Assembly: GCA_003151875.1 (NCBI GenBank)
Contig: PLYW01000365.1
Location: forward strand, 1,400 to 22,913
From: Acidobacteriaceae bacterium
Lineage (GTDB): Bacteria; Acidobacteriota; Terriglobia; Terriglobales; Acidobacteriaceae
Reading direction: 5' to 3'
Length of the DNA stretch: 21,514 nucleotides
Shown here one piece after another: positions 1 through 7,579 of this stretch. The position numbers and the translations under genes are program-made. Position 1 is the first letter of the stretch, and every line of letters starts with the position of its first letter. Below the pieces are notes generated by a model. That model was not told the origin of the DNA. It saw nothing but the letters and a program-made list of their open reading frames with translations, and made no database searches.

Positions 1-593
1 GCCCGCCGCAGGTCCTTGTGCGGAAAGTCGAGGATGACCTGATCGTTGGTGTAGGAGTGGATCGTGGTCATGGTGCCGCACACGATCTTGAAGTTGTCGT
101 TGATGACTTTGGCAATGGGCGCCAGGCAGTTGGTGGTGCACGAGGCGTTGGAAATCACGTGGTGCTTCGCCGCGTCGTACTTGTCTTCGTTGACCCCCAA
201 CACGATGGTGATATCTTCGCCGCTGGCCGGCGCCGTGATGATGACTTTCTTCACCGGGCCGCGCAGATGTTGCTTGGCCAGTTCGGCTTTGGTGAACTTG
301 CCGGTGGACTCGATGACCACCTGCGCGCCCACAGACGCCCAATCCAGCTTGGCAGGATCTTTTTCGGCGAACACGCGGATGCTTTTGCCGTCCACGCTGA
401 TGGAGTCGGCGGTGGCCGAGATTTTGTTCGGCAGGTTGCCCAGGATGGAATCGTACTTCAGCAGATGCGCCAGCGTTTTGGGATCGGTGAGGTCGTTGAC
501 CGCAACGAATTCCAGGTCCTTGTCGGTGAGCGCGGTCCGCAGGATGTTGCGGCCGATACGCCCAAAACCATTGATACCTACTTTGATTGCCAT
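1..593 (-). CDS. gap: Glyceraldehyde-3-phosphate dehydrogenase, N-terminal two thirds (runs off left edge)
   Basis: Cytosolic glycolytic enzyme that converts glyceraldehyde 3-phosphate, NAD(P)+ and phosphate to 1,3-bisphosphoglycerate. The visible 197 codons read MAIKVGINGFGRIGR at the N-terminus, the classical Rossmann nucleotide-binding start of type I GAPDH. The catalytic segment SNASCTTNCLAP follows, with nucleophile Cys152, and then the TMTTIHSYTNDQ region including His179, the usual general base partner. The start is the ATG at 593-591, preceded by a good ribosome site (GAGGAAAA, about 2-3 nt away). The full-length family is about 335 residues, so roughly 140 C-terminal residues lie outside the window. 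It is divergent from the ATPase at 794. The identification is secure; cofactor preference (NAD or NADP) is not assigned. Confidence 0.97.
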   Translation of the reverse strand, partial: MAIKVGINGFGRIGRNILRTALTDKDLEFVAVNDLTDPKTLAHLLKYDSILGNLPNKISATADSISVDGKSIRVFAEKDPAKLDWASVGAQVVIESTGKFTKAELAKQHLRGPVKKVIITAPASGEDITIVLGVNEDKYDAAKHHVISNASCTTNCLAPIAKVINDNFKIVCGTMTTIHSYTNDQVILDFPHKDLRR

Positions 594-757
594 TTTTCCT
601 CGCTAAAAGAACGTCAGATTGAAATGCAATAAATCCGAACTGCGCTCCACAACCAAAAGCCACGTCAGGGAGCCAAACAAAAAGCCTAGCATCATGGGTA
701 AGGCGAGGCAATGGCCCATCCGCGCCTATCGAAAATGTGTTCCTGGGCGGCAGCCGA

Positions 758-793
758 TTGCTACCAGCTAGGCAGCCGTGTTACAAGTGCAAC
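758..793 (+). promoter_or_regulatory. Predicted promoter of the P-loop ATPase gene, leaderless geometry
   Basis: TTGCTA at 758-763 and TACAAG at 782-787 are separated by 18 bp, and the ATG follows 6 nt after the -10. Transcription would begin at or next to the start codon. No ribosome site is seen. Confidence 0.4.
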
Positions 794-1783
794 ATGCGCA
801 GATGGATGCGCGACCGCGGCAAGCGGCGCAAACCGCAAGACGATAAGCCAGGGCAAGGGCAGGAGAGTCCCGCCCCCCTGCAACCGAAATTCCCCGAGCC
901 CGCAATGGCTGAGGGCGACGCTGACCGGCAGCCCGATTTCGCAGCGAAGCAGCCCGAGACTCAAGCAGAATTTCAGATCACATCGAACGAGTCGCAGCCC
1001 ACCGCCCCGGCGGGTGGAGGCCCGGAGGCTGCACAGCCGTTGCGGCGCGACCGCAATCGCCGGCGTGGACGACGTGGCCGTGGTGGACGCCCGCAGCAGG
1101 CCGTGCAAGCCCCTGCGTTGCCGGGCCCGGGTGGTCCAACCGGAGAAGCGGGCGAAGCTGAGGAACCGTCGGAGGCTGCCGAGCCCGCAGCCGTTGCTCC
1201 CGCGGCGCCTCGCCCTCCAGCGCCGCATGAGACCAAGACGTCGAAAGGCGCGGTCGTGCTGTCCATCGGACTGCCAGGGTCGGGCAAAAGCACATGGTTC
1301 AAGCGGCACAACATCCTGCCGCTGTCCAGCGACATGGTGCGAATTCTGCTGTTCGACGACGTCACCGAGCAGCGCTACCAGGACCTGGTGTTCTCCACCT
1401 TGCGCTCCATGCTGCGCGCGCGCCTGCTGGCCCGGCGGCCCTGGAACTACGTGGACGCCACCAATCTGTCGGCTCACGAGCGCCGCAGTTGGATCAAGCT
1501 GGCGCATGACTTCGGCTACGAGGCCCATGCGGTCTTCTTCGATGTGCCGCCGGAAGTTTGCATCGAACGCAATCGCCGCCGCGACCGCAACGTGCCGGAA
1601 GATGTTATGCAGCGCATGGCGGCCAAGCTGCGTCCGCCGAAATTTGAAGAGGGCTTCGCCAAGATTACCGTGGTGCGATTGAGGGGGAAGGCCGGAGAAG
1701 GCGCCGCCGCCGGGTCTGAGCAAGCGGGCGAGACCCAACCCGACGAATCGGAGCCACTTGACCTGGCGGATGCCGAGTACTGA
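794..1783 (+). CDS. P-loop ATPase / polynucleotide-kinase-like protein with disordered Arg-rich N-terminal half
   Basis: Predicted P-loop phosphotransferase of the AAA_33 / T4 Pnkp-like group; the substrate is unknown. In the 329-residue protein the Walker A motif GLPGSGKST is at about 159-167. SSDMVR (about 178), YVDATN (about 219-224) and an arginine-rich lid RNRRRDRNVP (about 260) follow, an arrangement typical of 5'-polynucleotide kinase-like domains. Residues 1-150 are low complexity, rich in P, A, Q, E and G. They include a basic RRDRNRRRGRRGRGGRP patch (about 84-100) resembling RGG-type RNA-binding tails. A second acidic, low-complexity tail follows the kinase core. Start: 794 is chosen because TTGCTA (758-763), 18 bp, TACAAG (782-787) lies 6 nt upstream. 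In-frame ATGs at 737 and 806 are alternatives; none has a ribosome site. A terminator follows the gene. An RNA-end-processing role is only an inference. Confidence 0.8.
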   Translation: MRRWMRDRGKRRKPQDDKPGQGQESPAPLQPKFPEPAMAEGDADRQPDFAAKQPETQAEFQITSNESQPTAPAGGGPEAAQPLRRDRNRRRGRRGRGGRPQQAVQAPALPGPGGPTGEAGEAEEPSEAAEPAAVAPAAPRPPAPHETKTSKGAVVLSIGLPGSGKSTWFKRHNILPLSSDMVRILLFDDVTEQRYQDLVFSTLRSMLRARLLARRPWNYVDATNLSAHERRSWIKLAHDFGYEAHAVFFDVPPEVCIERNRRRDRNVPEDVMQRMAAKLRPPKFEEGFAKITVVRLRGKAGEGAAAGSEQAGETQPDESEPLDLADAEY

Positions 1784-1806
1784 GTCGTCACCAATCTTGA
1801 AAGAGA

Positions 1807-1834
1807 AAAGAGCGGCCGCTTGGCCGCTTTTTTC
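1807..1834 (+). terminator. Rho-independent terminator after the P-loop ATPase
   Basis: Perfect 7-bp GC stem AGCGGCC (1811-1817) / GGCCGCT (1822-1828) with a GCTT loop, followed by a run of six T (1828-1833). It lies 28 bp after the stop codon and is preceded by an A-rich stretch, so it may work weakly in the other direction too. Confidence 0.85.
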
Positions 1835-1981
1835 GTCTGGGGCAAAGACGCTCCTCGCCCGCCATACCCCGTAATTCCTGTCAACAAATCGTAACAACTT
1901 CCGTGATACCATCGCCGCCAGCAGCCGCCGGCGACGACGGCTTGCAGTCAATTAAGGTCGCCTGCGGGGAGGGATCTAGTC

Positions 1982-2824
1982 ATGCAAACGAAAATTGATG
2001 CCTTAATGTCGGCGGGCTGGACAGCGCTGATCGCGCTGGGGATACGAGTGCTAGAAGCCCTGGCGCTGTGGATTGTCGGCCGCTGGCTGATCAGCTTCGC
2101 CATCAGCCTGATCGGCCGCGGCATGGCCCGTCAGAAAATCGATCCCACGCTGATTCGCTATATCCAGAATGCGGTTGCCGCCATCCTCAACATCGTGCTG
2201 GTCGTCGCCATTCTGGGCTTCTTCGGCGTCCAGACCACCAGCCTGGCAGCCCTCATCGCCGCCGCCGGTGTGGCCATCGGCCTGGCCTGGAGCGGACTCC
2301 TGTCCAACTTTGCCGCGGGAGTATTTCTGGTGATCCTGCAGCCGATGAAGGTGGGAGATTTCGTGACCGCGGGCGGAATCATGGGCACGGTGCATGAGAT
2401 CGGGTTGTTCGTGACCTCCATCGACGCGCTGGACAATGTGCGGCACATCGTGGGCAACAGCAAGATCTTGGGCGACGTCATCCAGAACTATTCCACCAAT
2501 GCGCATCGTCGAGTGGACCTGACGGCGCAGCTGGCGCACGGGGTCGATGTGCATGCGGCGATGGCGCTGCTCAAGACGGCCTTGCCCGGCATTCCCAATG
2601 TGCTGCCCACCCCGGCTCCTGACGTCGAGATCCTGAGCTTCAATCTGGCAGGGCCGGTGCTCGCCGTGCGTCCGTACTGCAACAACAAGGATTACTGGCA
2701 GGTGTATTTCGATACCAACAAGCTGATCAAGGATTCGTTTACCACTGCGGGATTCGAAGTGCCGGAACAGCATTACATGGTGCGCACGGCGGCCGTCGGA
2801 GCTACAGCGGCCCATTCGGCCTGA
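1982..2824 (+). CDS. Small-conductance mechanosensitive channel, MscS family
   Basis: Inner-membrane channel that opens under membrane tension to release solutes during osmotic downshock. The 280-residue protein has the minimal MscS layout. There are three hydrophobic helices at about 14-35, 60-85 and 87-118. The last is Ala/Gly-rich (AALIAAAGVAIGLAWSGL) like the pore-lining TM3. Then comes the beta domain signature PMKVGDFV...GTVHEIGLFVTSIDALDNV...VGNSKI...IQNYS at about 120-175, followed by the mixed alpha/beta C-terminal cytoplasmic domain. Length matches E. coli MscS (286). A strong ribosome site GGGGAGGGA lies about 8 nt before the ATG. The gene is probably transcribed alone, since a terminator precedes it and 116 bp separate it from the next gene. 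Confidence 0.95.
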   Translation: MQTKIDALMSAGWTALIALGIRVLEALALWIVGRWLISFAISLIGRGMARQKIDPTLIRYIQNAVAAILNIVLVVAILGFFGVQTTSLAALIAAAGVAIGLAWSGLLSNFAAGVFLVILQPMKVGDFVTAGGIMGTVHEIGLFVTSIDALDNVRHIVGNSKILGDVIQNYSTNAHRRVDLTAQLAHGVDVHAAMALLKTALPGIPNVLPTPAPDVEILSFNLAGPVLAVRPYCNNKDYWQVYFDTNKLIKDSFTTAGFEVPEQHYMVRTAAVGATAAHSA

Positions 2825-2940
2825 TGGCGGGTGTGAGTGGAGAGAAGGGAGGAATCCCGACCAAATTCTGGTGATACCATGAAGCCAGGAGCCCAATACC
2901 GTCGAAGGGCATTTGGGCGCATGGTTCGGTAAAGGAAACC

Positions 2941-3168
2941 ATGACTATCACTGCAAAGTACGAGGATGGCGTCTTCAAGCCCCTTGAGGACGTGGCTATC
3001 AACGAAGGGACCATCGTCGAGGTGCGCGTCCCTTCCTGCGCCGACCGCCTCAAGGCGAAATCCCTCTCGGTCCAGGACTTCGCCTTTTACGGCATGTGGA
3101 GGGACCGCACTGATATCGGTGACAGTGTCGATTACATCAGCAATCTGCGGCGCGATATTCCTGGCTGA
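2941..3168 (+). CDS. DUF104 / AF2212-like antitoxin family protein, no toxin partner visible
   Basis: Small 75-residue protein opening with MTITAKYEDGVFKPLEDV and continuing NEGTIVEVRV. This is the hallmark of the DUF104 / AF2212-like family, where a small beta-barrel protein acts as the antitoxin for a VapC-type PIN RNase in many archaea and bacteria. The ribosome site AAAGGAAA directly precedes the ATG. The C-terminal half (ADRLKAKSLSVQDFAFYGMWRDRTDIGDSVDYI) has the Phe/Trp-rich segment that usually follows the barrel and is thought to wrap the toxin. In most loci a PIN-domain gene overlaps or follows directly. Here the next gene starts 105 bp later and encodes an unrelated exported protein, so this is an orphan or has a distant partner. 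Family assignment is good; antitoxin function here is inferred. Confidence 0.8.
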   Translation: MTITAKYEDGVFKPLEDVAINEGTIVEVRVPSCADRLKAKSLSVQDFAFYGMWRDRTDIGDSVDYISNLRRDIPG

Positions 3169-3273
3169 ACGCTTCCTCCGCGAAGTTGCAAGTTGCATTG
3201 CGACTCAATCCGGCACACAATAGCAACACCCGCATTTAGCCGGGACGGCTGTGGGGCCGAGCAAAGGGGATAT

Positions 3274-4122
3274 ATGCGACTGCGGTGGATACTAACTGGA
3301 CTGCTCTTTCTAATGACAATAATCGCCGCTGCGCAGGTGAGTACCCGCGCCGTTGCTACTCCCGCTGGAGTTACCAGCGCACCCGCGCCAACCGCGGTCA
3401 AGAACGCGCCGTTCTCGGCCGAAGAGGTTACGCTGTACGATCGCACTCTGGACAACGGCAGCCATACCCATCGCGAAACTCACGGCAGAATCTTCCGCGA
3501 CAGTCAAGGCCGACTGCGCACCGACAGCGAGACGGCGTCCGCTCAGCCCGGGGCTGAGAAATTTGAATACACGACGATCAATGATCCGGTCCAGAGGGTG
3601 ATCATCAACCTCAACCCCAAGCTTAAGACGGCGACGATTTTTCACTTTGCCAAAGGAGTCGGGCCCACGGCGAACGCGATGGGCAGTGTTGGGAGTGCGC
3701 CGGTAAACGTCGCTACGGCGCAGGCCGCGCCAAGGTCAGCGGAATCGAAGCCGACACCTGGAGTGAGTACCACTTCGAAAATGTCAGCGACGATCGGTAC
3801 CACCAGCCCGGTGCAAACCCGGACCGAAGCCCTGGGGAGCAAGTACATCGAGGGCGTTAACGCCACCGGGACCCGGACGACGCGGATCATCGATGCCGGA
3901 TCGCAGGGCAACGACAAGCCGATTGTCGCCGTGACTGAGACGTGGTTTTCTCCCGAGCTAAAGATGGTGGTGTTGACGGAGAGCGACGACGGCCGGTCCG
4001 GTCATAACACCATGAAGCTGGTCAACATCACGCGTACCGAGCCGATGGCACAGTTGTTCCAGGTGCCCTCGGACTACACGGTGAAGGAAAACGAACCGGC
4101 AACAGCCAGTGTGAAACATTAA
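3274..4122 (+). CDS. Exported protein of a family I associate with Acidobacteria, function unknown
   Basis: 282-residue secreted protein. The start at 3274 is fixed by AAAGGGGA 3 nt upstream; the frame is open further upstream but without a ribosome site. Residues 1-20 (RLRWILTGLLFLMTIIAAAQV) form a signal peptide. A first domain (about 44-125) contains YDRTLDNGSHTHRETHGRIFRD and DPVQRVIINLNPK. A Ser/Thr/Ala-rich linker (about 130-183) follows. The second domain (about 184-272) has LGSKYIEGVNATGTRTTR, TETWFSPELKMVV and LFQVPSDYTV. I recognise this C-terminal pattern from many uncharacterised exported proteins in Acidobacteria genomes. No catalytic motif is evident. The following membrane protein begins 19 bp after its stop, so the two are probably co-transcribed. 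Confidence 0.82.
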   Translation: MRLRWILTGLLFLMTIIAAAQVSTRAVATPAGVTSAPAPTAVKNAPFSAEEVTLYDRTLDNGSHTHRETHGRIFRDSQGRLRTDSETASAQPGAEKFEYTTINDPVQRVIINLNPKLKTATIFHFAKGVGPTANAMGSVGSAPVNVATAQAAPRSAESKPTPGVSTTSKMSATIGTTSPVQTRTEALGSKYIEGVNATGTRTTRIIDAGSQGNDKPIVAVTETWFSPELKMVVLTESDDGRSGHNTMKLVNITRTEPMAQLFQVPSDYTVKENEPATASVKH

Positions 4123-4141
4123 GGAGCAGGCGGCAAACTGG

Positions 4142-4819
4142 ATGGCTGAATTGGATTTTTCTCCCCCGGACGAACTGACCATATCCTTGTGGCGGTCTCT
4201 CCTGCTCAACGTGGCTGACCGGCTCTCGCCCGAGCGCCTCCCTCCGCTTCAGCTCACCTCCAAACCGGTGGACGTCGGAATCCTGGTGGGCGACCTGGTC
4301 GATCTGCCCTGGTATCGCACGGTTTTCACCAACCTGGGCGATGTCATTTCACCGGAAACGCTGCCCCCGCTGGAGCTGGAATCCCGGCCGGTGGATGTTG
4401 GCGAACTCCTGGGGGATGATTTGAGCCGGGGATGGTGGGACACGCTGCTGGCCAGCCTTCGCGACCGGCTTGCGCCGGAGAAACTTCCGCCGCTGAATCT
4501 CACCTCCCAGCCGGTCCCGGTTTTCGGAGCGGAGTCAAGTATTCAGCTTCTGGACTGGTCCACACTGATCAGCTCCCCCAAGGTTTTCCTGCAAGATGCC
4601 CCCAGGGAAGAGGCTCCCAACCAGGAAGGTTCGATGTCGAGGGCCCAGGAAGCCGCGCCGCCCGCGGTCCCAGCGGTTCCGAGGGATCCCGTACTGTGGG
4701 CAGTTCGCATGCAGTTGGCCCGCGACCTGGGCCGCACCCGCTTCCGGCGCAGAATCTGGATTGGACTGGCGGCTGCCGAAGCTGTGTTCCTGATCGCGGC
4801 CATGTTCAAGCTCACGTAG
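4142..4819 (+). CDS. Membrane-anchored protein with tandem ~41-residue W...LPPL repeats, function unknown
   Basis: 225-residue protein not matched to a named family. Three tandem repeats of 40-41 residues cover residues 17-138. Each starts with Trp (W17, W57, W98), passes through an amphipathic segment, then (S/A)PExLPPLxLxSxPVxV. A fourth Trp at 139, again spaced 41 residues, opens a truncated copy. A Pro/Ala/Glu-rich linker (about 150-182) and a basic stretch (LARDLGRTRFRRR) lead to one C-terminal helix at about 205-222 (IWIGLAAAEAVFLIAAMF). With no signal peptide this suggests a tail-anchored protein with the repeats in the cytoplasm. AAGGAG lies 15 nt before the ATG, which is a long spacing. 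It follows the exported protein by 19 bp and probably shares its transcript. Confidence 0.78.
   Translation: MAELDFSPPDELTISLWRSLLLNVADRLSPERLPPLQLTSKPVDVGILVGDLVDLPWYRTVFTNLGDVISPETLPPLELESRPVDVGELLGDDLSRGWWDTLLASLRDRLAPEKLPPLNLTSQPVPVFGAESSIQLLDWSTLISSPKVFLQDAPREEAPNQEGSMSRAQEAAPPAVPAVPRDPVLWAVRMQLARDLGRTRFRRRIWIGLAAAEAVFLIAAMFKLT
4190..4600 (+). repeat. Tandem ~123-bp in-gene repeats encoding W...LPPL units
   Basis: Units at 4190-4309, 4310-4432 and 4433-4555, with a degenerate fourth from 4556. The repeats are conserved at the protein level (SPERLPPLQLTSKPVDV, SPETLPPLELESRPVDV, APEKLPPLNLTSQPVPV), less so in the DNA. This points to old duplications held by selection rather than recent slippage. 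Confidence 0.75.
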
Positions 4820-4949
4820 CCGAGAAGATCTGGGACGACCCAGCGGCCTCCCTTATTTCCGGCTTCTGACCCTATTTCGCCATTTCCACGGATTCACGGG
4901 CAGTGTAGGATGGGTTGCCGCTCCGACTTGGACGACGGCTGAAGCGGCA

Positions 4950-4965
4950 TCGCGAACTCTCGCGA
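4950..4965. promoter_or_regulatory. Dyad TCGCGA-N4-TCGCGA before the STAS gene
   Basis: Two copies of the palindromic hexamer TCGCGA separated by ACTC, ending 15 bp before the GTG start and just ahead of its ribosome site. It could be an operator or an mRNA hairpin that limits translation; the sequence alone cannot separate these. Confidence 0.3.
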
Positions 4966-4980
4966 AGGTGAAGGCGGCCT

Positions 4981-5331
4981 GTGAATCTTAAAACCAGCAC
5001 CCGGGTAGTGAGTGGCATTGTCATCGTGGACATCATCGGCCAGCTGCGGCTGGGCGAGGGAACCAACGTGGTTCGCGACCTGGTCCGCGAGCTGATGGGC
5101 AAAAACTACAAGAACATCTTGCTGAATCTGGCCGATGTGCGCCACATCGACAGCGCCGGTGTGGGTGAGTTGATGAGTTGTTACACCTCAGTCCGCAATC
5201 AGGGTGGTCAGTTCAAGCTGATGCGCTTGAGCAAGAATGTCCACGATCTGCTGCAGATCACCAAGCTCTACACCGTGTTCGACATCGAGGAAGACGAAGA
5301 CAGGGCCATCGAAGCCTTCCAGTCGGCGTGA
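4981..5331 (+). CDS. STAS-domain anti-sigma factor antagonist (SpoIIAA/RsbV type)
   Basis: Cytoplasmic partner-switching regulator. In this family the unphosphorylated protein binds an anti-sigma kinase and frees a sigma factor; phosphorylation of a conserved Ser turns it off. The 116 residues are one complete STAS domain: VSGIVIVDIIGQLRLGEG at the N-terminal strand, KNILLNLADVRHIDSAGVGEL with phosphoacceptor Ser58, then SVRNQGGQFKLMRLSKNVHDLLQITKLYTVFDI. Start is GTG 4981 with GAAGG upstream. No anti-sigma kinase, phosphatase or sigma factor gene is nearby, so its partners must be encoded elsewhere. In Acidobacteria single STAS genes of this sort are common. The following glycosyltransferase starts 73 bp later from its own apparent promoter. 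Confidence 0.93.
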   Translation: MNLKTSTRVVSGIVIVDIIGQLRLGEGTNVVRDLVRELMGKNYKNILLNLADVRHIDSAGVGELMSCYTSVRNQGGQFKLMRLSKNVHDLLQITKLYTVFDIEEDEDRAIEAFQSA

Positions 5332-5391
5332 TCCGCCTTACGGTGGCGAAACAAGAGTAGCTAAGGGCCCCAGGTTCGCCGCACGCATCGG

Positions 5392-5404
5392 TAGAATAGC
5401 CTCA
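5392..5404 (+). promoter_or_regulatory. -10-like TAGAAT 7 nt before the glycosyltransferase start
   Basis: TAGAAT at 5392-5397 (5 of 6 to TATAAT) is followed by 7 nt and ATG 5405, with no Shine-Dalgarno. This is the geometry of a leaderless transcript. No convincing -35 is seen. Confidence 0.4.
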
Positions 5405-7252
5405 ATGCCAATTTCAACCGAAAAGGACCCGGGAGAGCCGACCTCCGAGCAGACCTCCCATGAGCCAACCTCCCAACCGAAATGGCTTGCGTACGCTCCC
5501 CTCATCGTGGTGGCGGTTGCCGCCATTATTTATCTGGGCTGTATTATTTCTCCTCCTTCTCTGATGGATGATGTCGATGCCGTGCAGGCGCAAATCGCGC
5601 GGGGCATGCTGACCAGCGGAGATTGGGTCACGGCGCGGCTGGACGGACTTGCTTACCTGGAGAAACCTCCACTCATTTACTGGACGATTGCGGGTTCCTT
5701 TCGATTGCTGGGGGTGCATGACTGGGGGGCACGAATTCCGATTGCGCTATCGGCCATTGGGTTGTGCTGGCTCACCGCGATGTTCGGGACGTGGGCGTTT
5801 GACAAGCGCGCCGGATTCTATGCCGGGCTGGCGATGGCGACGTGCGTGGGACTGTTTCTGTTTACCCGCATTCTGATCCCGGACGCGATGTTGACCTTCA
5901 CGATTGCGCTGGCCATGTGGGCCTTCCTGCGCGCGCTGGAGGAGGAGGAAGCGCGCCCGCTGTTGTGGGCGGTCGTTCTGGCAGCTTGCCTGGGGACGGG
6001 GCTGCTGCTGAAAAGCCTGATTGGCGTTGTATTCCCCACGGCCGCCGGGCTGATTTATTTGTCTCTGACGCGCCAGCTCTTCTTGCGGCGGACCTGGAAG
6101 CGCCTGCATCCCTTCCTAGGGACACTGATCATCGTGGCGATCGCGGCGCCCTGGCACATTCTGGCGACCCTGCGCAATCCTCCATATTTTGCCTTGACGC
6201 TGCACAGCGGCCCCGGCCAATACCACGGATTTCTCTGGTTCTTTTTCATCAACGAGCAACTATTGCGTTTCTTGAACCTGCGCTATCCGCGGGACTACAA
6301 CACGGTGCCGCGAATCTGGTTCTGGCTGCTGCATCTGGTGTGGCTGTTTCCCTGGAGCGTCTATTTTCCGGCGGTCGCCAAGCTTTCTTTCAAGCCGGTG
6401 GACCGCGCCGGGCGGACCCGCCTGCTGGCGCTTTGCTGGGCCGGCTTCCTGCTGGTATTTTTCACGTTTTCGACCACGCAGGAGTACTACTCGATGCCCT
6501 GCTACCCGGCGCTGGCGCTGCTGCTGGGCTCGGCCATGGTGGCGGGAGGCGCTTGGGTCCGCCGCGGTACGCGGGTGCTGGCCGTGATCACCGGGTGCGC
6601 GGCCATAGCGTCGCTGGCCATCCTTTTTCTCGTCCGCCACGTTGCGACACCGGGAGATATTGCCACCGCGCTGCGCCATCAGAAGACTTACACTCTCGCG
6701 CTCGGCCACATGGGAGACCTCACACCCGACTCGTTTGCCTACCTCCGATTTCCACTCGCCCTCGCGGCAGCCGCATTTGTGGTCGGCGCTATCGGGTGCT
6801 TTCGAGCGGTGGGCCAGCGCGCGTTTTTGGCTGCCGCGCTCATGATGGTCCTGTTCCTTCACGCTGCGCGTTTGGCCATGGTGGTGTTCGATCCCTATCT
6901 TTCGTCCCGTCCGCTGGCGAACGCGTTGATAAAAGCCCCGCCGGGAGAACTGATCACCCAGGGCTTTTACTACCAATTCGCTTCTGTCTTCTTCTACACC
7001 GATCGCACCGGGCTGCTGCTAAGCAATCGCCGGATGAACCTGGAATATGGCGCGAACGCTCCGGGCGCACCCAAAGTCTTCCTTGACGACGCGCGGTTCA
7101 AGGACCTGTGGCTGGAGCCGCAACGCTATTACTTACTTGCGTTCCAGTCGGACCTGCCCCATTACGAAGAACTGGTTGGGGCCGCACGAATGATTGTCGT
7201 GCGTGAAAGCGGCGGTAAGGCCCTGGTGACGAACCAGGGCGGCCAGTTTTGA
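5405..7252 (+). CDS. ArnT-like / GT83 family membrane glycosyltransferase
   Basis: Polytopic GT-C fold glycosyltransferase that would use a polyprenyl-phosphate sugar donor on the periplasmic face of the inner membrane, as ArnT does for lipid A. The 615-residue protein has a short hydrophilic N-terminus and then TM1 (about 29-49). The first periplasmic loop carries PSLMDDVDAVQAQIARGML, with acidic residues D55/D56/D58 in the catalytic position. The family signature LEKPPLIYW is at 85-93. About ten more hydrophobic helices follow, with a periplasmic C-terminal domain (about 490-615). Family length is 500-600. Sugar and acceptor cannot be read from sequence. ATG 5405 is preferred over an earlier in-frame start at 5237, which would overlap the STAS gene. 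No lipid A modification genes are adjacent. Confidence 0.9.
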   Translation: MPISTEKDPGEPTSEQTSHEPTSQPKWLAYAPLIVVAVAAIIYLGCIISPPSLMDDVDAVQAQIARGMLTSGDWVTARLDGLAYLEKPPLIYWTIAGSFRLLGVHDWGARIPIALSAIGLCWLTAMFGTWAFDKRAGFYAGLAMATCVGLFLFTRILIPDAMLTFTIALAMWAFLRALEEEEARPLLWAVVLAACLGTGLLLKSLIGVVFPTAAGLIYLSLTRQLFLRRTWKRLHPFLGTLIIVAIAAPWHILATLRNPPYFALTLHSGPGQYHGFLWFFFINEQLLRFLNLRYPRDYNTVPRIWFWLLHLVWLFPWSVYFPAVAKLSFKPVDRAGRTRLLALCWAGFLLVFFTFSTTQEYYSMPCYPALALLLGSAMVAGGAWVRRGTRVLAVITGCAAIASLAILFLVRHVATPGDIATALRHQKTYTLALGHMGDLTPDSFAYLRFPLALAAAAFVVGAIGCFRAVGQRAFLAAALMMVLFLHAARLAMVVFDPYLSSRPLANALIKAPPGELITQGFYYQFASVFFYTDRTGLLLSNRRMNLEYGANAPGAPKVFLDDARFKDLWLEPQRYYLLAFQSDLPHYEELVGAARMIVVRESGGKALVTNQGGQF

Positions 7253-7579
7253 AGGTCGAGCCGAGGTGTCGCGTTGCGGGCCCGGCAGCGTTCTAAACTT
7301 GCGTTGCTGCGAAACAGCAAGCGCCGCTATGTCGAGCGGCAAAATCGCACGATTCGCATGGCAATCCGCAGGTTCACACAGTGAACCAATGCGTTTCCAA
7401 AGAAGCTGGACCATCACAAAGCTGCGTGCGCTCTGCACTTCTCCCATTACAATTTCTGCCGTATACACAAGTCATTGCGAGTGACACCAGCGATGGAAGC
7501 AGGGACTACCGATCACATATCGACAGTGCGGGAGCTGCTTTCGTAATGGGGCGCTTTGATGACCGCAGGGCCAAGATTT
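7253..7579. other. 327-bp gap with three consecutive dyads
   Basis: No convincing gene. It holds three perfect dyads in 84 bp: TTGCTG-CGAAA-CAGCAA (7304-7320), GCCGCT-ATGTCG-AGCGGC (7323-7340) and GGTTCAC-ACA-GTGAACC (7371-7387). None has a T-run, so a classical terminator is not supported. The last looks like a regulator-type operator. The rest shows nothing I can name. Confidence 0.45.
7371..7387. promoter_or_regulatory. Perfect 17-bp dyad GGTTCAC-ACA-GTGAACC
   Basis: Seven-base arms around a 3-nt centre, about 190 bp before the small Cys/His protein. It is a candidate protein-binding site or small hairpin. No regulator gene is adjacent. Confidence 0.3.

Noticed and set aside
711..1682. 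Plus-strand frame starting at ATG 711 with a plausible ribosome site
   Set aside because: It overlaps the ATPase completely in another frame and encodes no recognisable domain. The ribosome-like AAGGCGAGG may be coincidental.
761..1951. Long open frame on the minus strand opposite the P-loop ATPase
   Set aside because: The plus-strand frame has a Walker A motif and family signatures. The antisense translation is Arg/Gly/Leu-rich with no motif, as expected from GC-rich shadow frames.
3169..3273. Toxin gene remnant after the DUF104 antitoxin
   Set aside because: All frames in this short gap were read and none shows PIN-domain residues.
5237..5404. Longer N-terminus of the glycosyltransferase
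   Set aside because: It would overlap the STAS coding sequence, is Ser/Arg-rich and lacks a start signal. The family homology begins after 5405.
5842..7086. Alternative plus-strand frame inside the glycosyltransferase gene
   Set aside because: The GT83 frame has the family signature and membrane helices; the other frame is Ala/Gly/Arg-rich noise.
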